14,096 nucleotides of DNA. Origin: JAKQHY01 sp034429475 (GTDB lineage Bacteria > Chloroflexota > Anaerolineae > B4-G1 > SLSP01). The stretch covers positions 1-14,096 of the forward strand of contig DAOUGD010000092.1 in the NCBI GenBank assembly GCA_034429475.1, written 5' to 3'. The notes below the pieces were generated by a model, which saw only the letters and a list, made by a program, of their open reading frames with translations, had not been told where the DNA came from and did no database searches. This document shows, piece after piece, positions 8,801 through 13,085 of this stretch. Position 1 is the first letter of the stretch; the number at the start of each line of letters is the position of its first letter. Both the position numbers and the translations under genes were made by a program.

Positions 8801-9165
8801 CCGTTTTCACGCAGGAAGTCCGCTACACGCGGGACAGAGAGCGCGGCTTCCGGCGATGTGAGCAGGTGGTAGAGCGCGAGTTCGGCGTGGGTCTTGCCGC
8901 CGCCGAAGTTGGTTTGCAGGTGGATGACGCTGTTCGCACCCGGCTGCCCGCGCAGCGTGTTGAGCACGTCGCGGATGAGGCTTTGCAGCGTGCGGGTGAG
9001 GTGCGTGCGCTCGAAGAAGAGCCGGGGATCGCGGTATTCCTCCGCGCCTTCGTGGGCGATGGCCCGGCTGAGGTTCACGGCGAAGAGCGCCTCAGAGACG
9101 GCATCCTCGCGGATGTCGCGGTGGGGCGTGCAGGCTTCGCGCCAGGATGGTAATGGATTCGTCAT
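5872..9165 (-). CDS. DUF499-type AAA ATPase of a defence locus
   Basis: This is a 1097-aa protein and a large P-loop ATPase of the DUF499 (COG1483) type. The Walker A region is QTNFGGGKTH (84-93), with the GGGKTH signature typical of this family. Walker B is VILIDELLHYVD (about 201-212). The N-terminus (PSWREACTPHRDI, then a LFFERTHLT segment) also fits. Family members are large multidomain ATPases that commonly sit beside DUF1156 methyltransferases in defence islands. They are thought to power DNA recognition or complex assembly, although the exact activity is not settled. The start is ATG 9165 with GGAGG 7 bases upstream (9173-9177). It is the first gene of the minus-strand operon, with the 289-aa gene following immediately. 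It is GC-rich like the methyltransferase and unlike its downstream neighbours. An in-frame palindromic segment (residues about 386-398, PLPTSGGAGGGI) looks like an inserted small repeat. Its upstream region is shared, divergently, with the toxin-antitoxin promoter. Confidence 0.9.
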   Translation of the reverse strand: MTNPLPSWREACTPHRDIREDAVSEALFAVNLSRAIAHEGAEEYRDPRLFFERTHLTRTLQSLIRDVLNTLRGQPGANSVIHLQTNFGGGKTHAELALYHLLTSPEAALSVPRVADFLRENGFDAIPRAAVAALPCADLDAGGREVAGVAIQTLWGELAYRLGGKERGPELYAIVADSDARRTAPGVAKLRQLLTEAGPDVILIDELLHYVDKAAAVKVGDSNLATQTLAFVRELTEAVDAVPHSILVASLTMSKMEDLQVLSAEDAQFTLAKLEDILRRVEDARAPIEGAEIYAIVRARLFQQVDETAAADVAAAYAQFYRSDPWRDLLPPAAREAGYEDLLRQAYPFHPSIIKVLYERWGSRPQFQLTRGTLRFLSHLLAHLWKTPLPTSGGAGGGIIHLSDIPLADDDVRAEAVRVAGPAWDAVIGADIASLDPSAPSLAERVDRERGGLYQRIGLVQGVAASVFMVTHGGEQRRPTPHAEVRLAVARPDLPLPDLNQALDDCRARLYFYYDEEGGLIFKTEPNPNKVLADERANVTTGEARVKVEDVVPAVIGKSSLFNVVFYDFHDRRAVEPGDVPDDGALQLVVLPPRLSLQGQKAVGRTADVLREIAETYGKRHRFNRNMVCFLPPSSAAMASAIDTAIDWQATLNVLGNADLMARFSETQQQSLRDRATQAENETKNHVRKAYNVVFLPTGQNELDAFELSYVPVGKPVLKQAEEDLLEKGRIHPVFNAALLEGRWASLWPQTATVITTEALWEKFTRRTESPILAGAHVLQTTIRQGVEQGLFGYGVLLDDTRDKLQADSYERRRVYLGAFDVHDMPPVEIGPRAVLLRPVQVDVLFPPITPQEIAMLLAATPKQSVDGVFRLARVTPTVQGRVDRDSFFAAVSTGVRAGLFGYADSADGPVQRGSTATLTPEQVAFAGWLIGEDVPLPVTLDEVAQLVPAQGRIAVQDVIQHAVTLYGAERVTAQGVLDLLGRCVAQGRFGYAAGVESLVQPGAQTVALNGYVGAPELPPPDTRLIRLRGPVSAMDLASVVKTVNTLSKLGAEASISLALELTLKGEVTNEHAVQMALKEIRGRVAGMAVEEVKGKS
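7970..8010. repeat. Small GC palindrome inserted in frame in the DUF499 gene
   Basis: This is a C-run/G-run segment with the stem CTCCCC (7983-7988) / GGGGAG (7996-8001) and outer C and G runs. It codes for PLPTSGGAGGGI, a low-complexity insert unlike the surrounding domain sequence. It resembles the short palindromic repeats that many bacterial genomes carry between and inside genes. The boundaries are approximate. Confidence 0.5.
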
Positions 9166-9205
9166 AGAGTAACCTCCATTGGCCTGATCTGGGAATGATT
9201 GGGCG

Positions 9206-9234
9206 TTGGCAAAATGTTCATCCTCAAGTATAAT
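9206..9234 (+). promoter_or_regulatory. Sigma-70 type promoter of the toxin-antitoxin unit
   Basis: A -35 element TTGGCA (9206-9211) and a perfect -10 element TATAAT (9229-9234) are separated by exactly 17 bases. The antitoxin start follows 44 bases downstream. The promoter lies in the 112-base divergent gap upstream of the DUF499 gene. Antitoxins of the Phd/YefM family usually bind their own promoter, so autoregulation is expected. I could not define the operator, and I see no convincing promoter facing DUF499. Confidence 0.8.
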
Positions 9235-9277
9235 ACCTGTAAAGGCATCAAATTTAGTCCCTTATGAGGTGATGATA

Positions 9278-9550
9278 ATGAGTACGAGAATCCTGCCGAT
9301 TAGCGATTTGCGCCGTCAGGCGAATGACATCATCAACACCCTCCGTGAAACCAGCGACGCGGTCTACATTACGCAGCATGGTCGCCCGGCGGCGGTGTTG
9401 GTGGATTACGCGCGTTACGAGCAGATGCTTCAAGACCTGGAAGACCTCACCGACCGCTTAAGCCTGGAATCTGCGACGGCCGAACCCGTGCGCCCATACA
9501 GCGATTTTATGACCGAGATGGGCCTGGGCGATTCCGCCTCTGTGCAATAG
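9278..9550 (+). CDS. Phd/YefM-family antitoxin
   Basis: This is a 90-aa protein. The N-terminal pattern RILPISDLRRQANDIINTLR followed by AVYITQHGRPAAVLVDYARYEQM is the Phd/YefM DNA-binding fold. The charged C-terminal tail (LEDLTDRLSLESATAEPVRP) is the part that would wrap and neutralise the toxin. These antitoxins also repress their own operon. I choose ATG 9278 because GAGGTG (9266-9271) lies 6 bases upstream; ATG 9272 is also in frame. Its partner is the RelE-type toxin downstream, but the two genes are separated by a palindromic repeat instead of the usual tight spacing. The unit is inserted on the opposite strand between the methyltransferase cluster and the DUF499 operon. It may be a separate stabilising module and need not be part of the defence machinery. 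Confidence 0.88.
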   Translation: MSTRILPISDLRRQANDIINTLRETSDAVYITQHGRPAAVLVDYARYEQMLQDLEDLTDRLSLESATAEPVRPYSDFMTEMGLGDSASVQ

Positions 9551-9556
9551 TTTTTC

Positions 9557-9621
9557 GACAGGATTTACAGGATTGTCAGGATTTTCAGAAAGTTTATCCT
9601 GTAAATCCTGTTAATCCTGTC
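9557..9621. repeat. Imperfect palindrome built of ACAGGATT units between antitoxin and toxin
   Basis: The left arm starts GACAGGATTTACAGGATT (9557-9574). The right arm ends with AATCCTGTTAATCCTGTC (9604-9621). Aligned over 30 positions the arms pair at about 24 by eye. Each arm contains three CAGGAT units about 9 bases apart. Similar ACAGGATT palindromes are scattered between genes in many bacterial genomes. It would fold as a long hairpin in the transcript and could lower toxin expression relative to antitoxin; that effect is inference. Confidence 0.75.
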
Positions 9622-9635
9622 CAAATGTGAAAATT

Positions 9636-9890
9636 ATGTATACACTACTGCTTACCGCATCTGCCGAAAAAGACCTGCGCAAGTTGCCCCGGCCTACCCT
9701 GGAACGCCTCCATCCCAAGATTCTGGCCTTGCGCGAAACGCCCCGCCCCACCGGTGTGACCAAATTGTCCGGCGATCTGGAAGGCTGGCGCGTGCGCGTC
9801 GGCGACTACCGCATCGTGTACCAGATAGACGACGCGGCGCAGACCGTGACCATTGTGCGCGTCCGACATCGGCGGGATGTGTATCGTTAA
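9636..9890 (+). CDS. RelE/ParE-superfamily toxin
   Basis: This is an 84-aa protein from ATG 9636; a GTG at 9627 would add three residues. No clear ribosome binding site favours either start, and ATG gives the usual beginning MYTLLLTASAEKDLRKLP. The C-terminal core (KLSGDLEGWRVRVGDYRIVY, then VTIVRVRHRRDVYR) is the RelE-type fold with its conserved basic residues. RelE-type members cut mRNA on the ribosome, whereas ParE-type members poison gyrase. The sequence alone suggests the RelE/StbE side but does not settle it. It is the partner of the Phd/YefM antitoxin upstream, with 85 bases between stop and start. A low-efficiency start after a hairpin would keep toxin levels below antitoxin levels. 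Confidence 0.85.
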   Translation: MYTLLLTASAEKDLRKLPRPTLERLHPKILALRETPRPTGVTKLSGDLEGWRVRVGDYRIVYQIDDAAQTVTIVRVRHRRDVYR

Positions 9891-10055
9891 AAATACTACC
9901 GGATAGACCTCTTATTCCTCGGTGAAATGAACTTCAACGACGCGCTGATTGCATTGGCCTGCCGCGAGCGCGAGATTCCCGCCATCGCCAGCTTTGACGC
10001 CGACTTTGACCAGGTGGCATGGCTCAAGCGGGTGGCGAAGCCGGAAGATGTGTAG
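9891..10055 (+). pseudogene. VapC/PIN-domain toxin remnant, C-terminal part only
   Basis: The frame starting right after the RelE-type stop codes for about 54 residues to TAG 10053-10055. It includes FNDALIALACREREIPAIASFDADFDQV and so spells the end of a PIN-domain nuclease: the FND..IA motif and the SFDADFD acidic motif. The N-terminal half with the first catalytic Asp is missing, and no start with a ribosome binding site is seen. ATG 9927 lies inside the motif region. It is most likely a decayed VapC gene, which implies that an older VapBC locus once stood here. It converges on the stop of the minus-strand lipoprotein gene 8 bases away. Confidence 0.72.
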
Positions 10056-10063
10056 TCAGAATA

Positions 10064-11485
10064 CTATTGATTCCACTTGACTCCATCCGGCAAGAAATAA
10101 GTACCGTAATCGCAGGAAATGATAACTCCTGTACGCGGGAAAGGTTGCACCGTAACTTGGGCAGCTTGTTCCGAACTTAATGCCCAACCAATTTTTGCTG
10201 AAGGCCCATTAAGTTTGTCACGCCAAATCTTACCGAATCCTCGTACTGGCTCCAGCAGGCCACTAGGTGGTTGATGCCCAGCTTTTTCCATCTGACCATT
10301 CACAAATGTATCAGCGTATTCTTGCCAGTTGCCACCATCATAAATGACATAAATCATCCCTCCAGCATCGCCAGATGCTCCGGCATGCCAAATCATCACA
10401 CCATGCTCAAATTTCTGATACGCTCCATTACGAGTAAAAGCTTCTGCTCTTGGACATCCTCTTGAGACCCCGCCTCCGCGCAACCATACGTCATTGAAAG
10501 GTTTATAAACGGATGTGTCGCAAGAAGAAGAGTTTACAGTTTCGGGGTTTTCAGGTGGCTCACTGCGTTGTGAAGAAGACGAAGCGTAGCCTTTGACAGT
10601 TCGTCCCAAAGTATTCACAACTTCACCTGAGATATCACCCACAACTGCAAACGAATACATATTCGACATGCCATCAACATAGACTATTAGTTCACCCTGA
10701 GAGCTAACTTTGAAGATTTCCCCACCATAGAAACTGAAAGTATGCCCACTTGTGGGGTACTTATAAAACAATAAATGCACTTTCTCGTTGGGTGAAAAAT
10801 TGTACAAATACAGATTAAAATCAGCTCGATCAGGATCTACATACATATATTGTTCAATTCTGCTACCCTTTATGGTAAACACTTGGGGACCTCTTGGTTT
10901 CTGAGCATTGAAACTCCCTGTCAATATAGTGTCCTGTCCCTCGAACATATAAGTGTATTCGCCGGTAGGGTAATGCAGCTCAAGGTAGTAGTTAAAAGCA
11001 ACAGAGTAGTCAGTTTTAGATGACCATTCATCATCCAGTTTTGTATACGCGCTTTCAGATACAATTACTTTGCCATCCGGATACTTCAGGGTAAATTTCA
11101 CTAATTCATTAGACGCCCAACCACAACTGGCTAAATGTACACGATCGGGCAATACAAGAGTTTCAATAGATAAAACTATGGTCGGTTGTCGTTCATTATC
11201 GCATAAGCGGCCATCGCCACCCTGGCCAGCATAAGCTAATTCGATAGATATATTGTCAAGAAAACCTTCTGGAAGGTTTTTATTTGCGTTCTCTAGCGAA
11301 AATCTTTCTGATGGCACCGAACGGAAATTTCCTTCGGAATTTTGAGATTCATTCCCAGTAGAGGAGCCTGTACCACATGCCAAACTAATGAAAAGAGAGA
11401 TTACTACAAATGCAAAAGCACCTATACGAGAACGGAAATCATATCTAGCGTTCAGACTCTCATATTTCTGTTTACGGTACATCAT
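10064..11485 (-). CDS. Secreted or lipid-anchored protein with a Chloroflexi-type C-terminal domain
   Basis: This is a 473-aa protein. After a basic N-terminus, residues 21-36 are a hydrophobic signal segment (IGAFAFVVISLFISLA) followed by Cys37. The box before the Cys (SLA) is only a partial match to the lipobox, so either lipid anchoring or plain secretion is possible. A Ser/Gly/Asn-rich linker follows. Residues about 75-300 look like beta-rich extracellular domains. Residues about 328-473 (KPFNDVW, GCPRAEAF, FEHGVMIW, IYVIYDGGNW, RGFGKIWRDKL, IGWALSSEQ) match a domain I associate with lipoproteins of Chloroflexi; this is recognition from memory. The start ATG 11485 has GGAGG 9 bases upstream (11495-11499) and overlaps the stop of the TPR gene by 14 bases, so the pair is co-translated. 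Its likely role is an outward-facing partner of the membrane TPR protein. The gene is AT-rich. No enzyme motif is seen. Confidence 0.75.
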   Translation of the reverse strand: MMYRKQKYESLNARYDFRSRIGAFAFVVISLFISLACGTGSSTGNESQNSEGNFRSVPSERFSLENANKNLPEGFLDNISIELAYAGQGGDGRLCDNERQPTIVLSIETLVLPDRVHLASCGWASNELVKFTLKYPDGKVIVSESAYTKLDDEWSSKTDYSVAFNYYLELHYPTGEYTYMFEGQDTILTGSFNAQKPRGPQVFTIKGSRIEQYMYVDPDRADFNLYLYNFSPNEKVHLLFYKYPTSGHTFSFYGGEIFKVSSQGELIVYVDGMSNMYSFAVVGDISGEVVNTLGRTVKGYASSSSQRSEPPENPETVNSSSCDTSVYKPFNDVWLRGGGVSRGCPRAEAFTRNGAYQKFEHGVMIWHAGASGDAGGMIYVIYDGGNWQEYADTFVNGQMEKAGHQPPSGLLEPVRGFGKIWRDKLNGPSAKIGWALSSEQAAQVTVQPFPRTGVIISCDYGTYFLPDGVKWNQ

Positions 11486-13085
11486 TGGTATTTTCCTCCA
11501 GCTTTTGAATTTGTCCTTCATATAGCAATTGCCTTTCCGGATAATCATATAAAAGTTGCACAGCAGACTTGTAATTCGCAATAGCCACATCATTATAACC
11601 AACAACAGCATAAATAAATCCCAATCGTGCATACGCTTCGGCTGCAAATTCACGCACGCGTGGATTGTCGCCGTCCCCATATTCCTCTATTACCTGCCGA
11701 AATTCTTCGATAGCATCATTCACTCTTTCCTGTTCACCATATAAAGCCAACGCAGTATAGCACTGGCCTAACCCCAAATGGACTTTCGTCGCAATATCAG
11801 ATAAAGGTGGTTGGTAGCTTGCTGCTAAAGCCTTCTCATACTTAACAATAGCCTGATGAAGCATATAGGGATCAATATCCTGAACATTAGGAAACTCAAA
11901 GTACTCTAATCCTCTCAAATAATATACCCCAGCTAATCCTACATAGGCCCTAGAATATTCAGAATCTTCGGTGAGAGCTTTTTGATAGTAACTCTCTGCC
12001 AAATCTAGCTCTTTTGCTTTCATTCCAGAATTTCCAATTAGCAAATATAGTAACTCTTTGCCTCTCACATCCAGTCCGCAAATTTCGGTTTCGGGCCCGG
12101 TTTGTTCTTCTGCATTCGCTTTAACCTCTGCATCACCCTTTATTTTTACACATTCGTTTTCAAGTTCCAAAAATGTATATAAGGCTTTTTCGAATTTCTT
12201 AAGTGAAAACCGAACAAGACCAATAGTAATACGAGAAAGTATATTGACTCTTGGAATTAACTCATCATTTATGGCTACTCGCGTCTCTGTTGTGTTTCCA
12301 CCAATTACCTTAAATGTTTCACCTAATTGGTGCATGCCCGCAATTTGTTCTTCTACCTGATGCATGCCAGCAATCTCTTCTGTTTCCTGACCCGTACTGA
12401 TAATTTCTTCCGCCTCATAGAAGTTCTTGGCCGCAACATAAAACTCTGGCGATATTTCCCAATAAAAACTAGTGGTATCAATTACGCCATAAACAACCAT
12501 ATCGGCACTATGATGATTAGCTAGTTGTTCAGCCTCGATTGCGCGCTCATCACGATTTTTTCCTTTTACGCTTCCTACTTGATCTGGGCCCCAAACTACA
12601 AACGTTATATCCTGATCCATCAATCTTCTTTCCAAATCTACATATATTTGTTGGGCAATTTCCATTCCCAACTTTGATTTGTAGGGCCTTCCATTCCTTA
12701 CCTCTGTAAATCCGGCGACTGCAATTCTAAAGGACCCCGAAATTTGTGTGGGTTGTTTGGAGCGAATAACGAGGTACAAACCCAAAAAGCCACCAATAAT
12801 CAAAACGACCAACAGGCCAAATCCCAAGCGTTGCTCCAGTCCCAGACGTTTAAACAGTTTCTCATCCAAGAATTGAATAACTGAATTAACAAATACCGGC
12901 CCGCTTGGCTTGTACACCGTCCCTTGTGCCCCGCGTAAGTCCACCGCATCACCGTTCCCCGCCGCCACCGGTCCGTCAAATTCCCCCGACAGCACCGGCC
13001 CATGCACATCCCCCGCAATATTCGTCTGCGGCCCATTGACCACCTGCTCCTTCTGCTCAACCTTCGTCGGGTGTTCCTCGCTCAT
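11472..13085 (-). CDS. Single-pass membrane TPR protein carrying the shared Gly-rich module
   Basis: This is a 537-aa protein. Residues 18-64 are the GPQTNIAG...KPSGPV module also present in the caspase protein. Residues 88-107 (GFGLLVVLIIGGFLGLYLVI) are one membrane segment. Residues about 118-205 (SFRIAVAGFTEV, DITFVVWGPD, ADMVVYGVID) resemble an alpha/beta domain often placed before TPRs. Residues about 285-530 hold TPR-like helices (AESYYQKALTEDSEYSRAYV, AIVKYEKAL, AIEEFRQVIEEYGD, AIANYKSAVQLL). Without a signal peptide the N-terminus is probably cytosolic and the TPR part outside, but the flanking charges do not prove this. The start ATG 13085 overlaps the methyltransferase stop as ATGA. 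The end overlaps the lipoprotein start. Base composition falls sharply right after the module. The likely role is a scaffold or signal relay linking the caspase to the membrane. A short duplicated peptide (EEIAGMHQ) is at 237-253. Confidence 0.78.
   Translation of the reverse strand: MSEEHPTKVEQKEQVVNGPQTNIAGDVHGPVLSGEFDGPVAAGNGDAVDLRGAQGTVYKPSGPVFVNSVIQFLDEKLFKRLGLEQRLGFGLLVVLIIGGFLGLYLVIRSKQPTQISGSFRIAVAGFTEVRNGRPYKSKLGMEIAQQIYVDLERRLMDQDITFVVWGPDQVGSVKGKNRDERAIEAEQLANHHSADMVVYGVIDTTSFYWEISPEFYVAAKNFYEAEEIISTGQETEEIAGMHQVEEQIAGMHQLGETFKVIGGNTTETRVAINDELIPRVNILSRITIGLVRFSLKKFEKALYTFLELENECVKIKGDAEVKANAEEQTGPETEICGLDVRGKELLYLLIGNSGMKAKELDLAESYYQKALTEDSEYSRAYVGLAGVYYLRGLEYFEFPNVQDIDPYMLHQAIVKYEKALAASYQPPLSDIATKVHLGLGQCYTALALYGEQERVNDAIEEFRQVIEEYGDGDNPRVREFAAEAYARLGFIYAVVGYNDVAIANYKSAVQLLYDYPERQLLYEGQIQKLEENTNDVP
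11495..11499 (-). promoter_or_regulatory. Ribosome binding site fixing the lipoprotein start
   Basis: GGAGG on the minus strand lies 9 bases before ATG 11485, inside the end of the TPR gene. Starts further upstream would overlap the TPR gene much more and place a long, unlikely N-terminus before the signal segment. Confidence 0.6.
12894..13034 (-). repeat. Shared 47-residue Gly-rich module, copy in membrane TPR protein
   Basis: This segment codes for residues 18-64 of the TPR protein, from GPQTNIAG to YKPSGPV. It is the partner of 1293-1433 with 38/47 identical residues, and the DNA is also clearly similar. GC content drops just after this module: the 60 bases at 12961-13020 have 40 G/C, while those at 12421-12480 have 23. 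Confidence 0.85.

Noticed and set aside
7720..9153. A 477-codon plus-strand open frame opposite the start of DUF499
   Set aside because: It is antisense to a confident GC-rich gene, has an odd Arg/Gly/Asp-rich composition and no domain; it is a by-product of high GC codon use.
921..9165. Calling the locus BREX or DISARM
   Set aside because: No PglZ, BrxA/B/L or DrmA/B/C-like genes are visible; sharing a DUF1156-type methyltransferase is not enough to assign the system.
9166..9277. A promoter for the DUF499 operon in the divergent gap
   Set aside because: A TATACT-like -10 exists on the minus strand but no acceptable -35 at the right distance was found, so I do not call it.
9557..9621. A CRISPR-like array from the CAGGAT units
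   Set aside because: Units are 9 bases apart with no spacers and are arranged as two inverted arms; this is a palindromic intergenic repeat.
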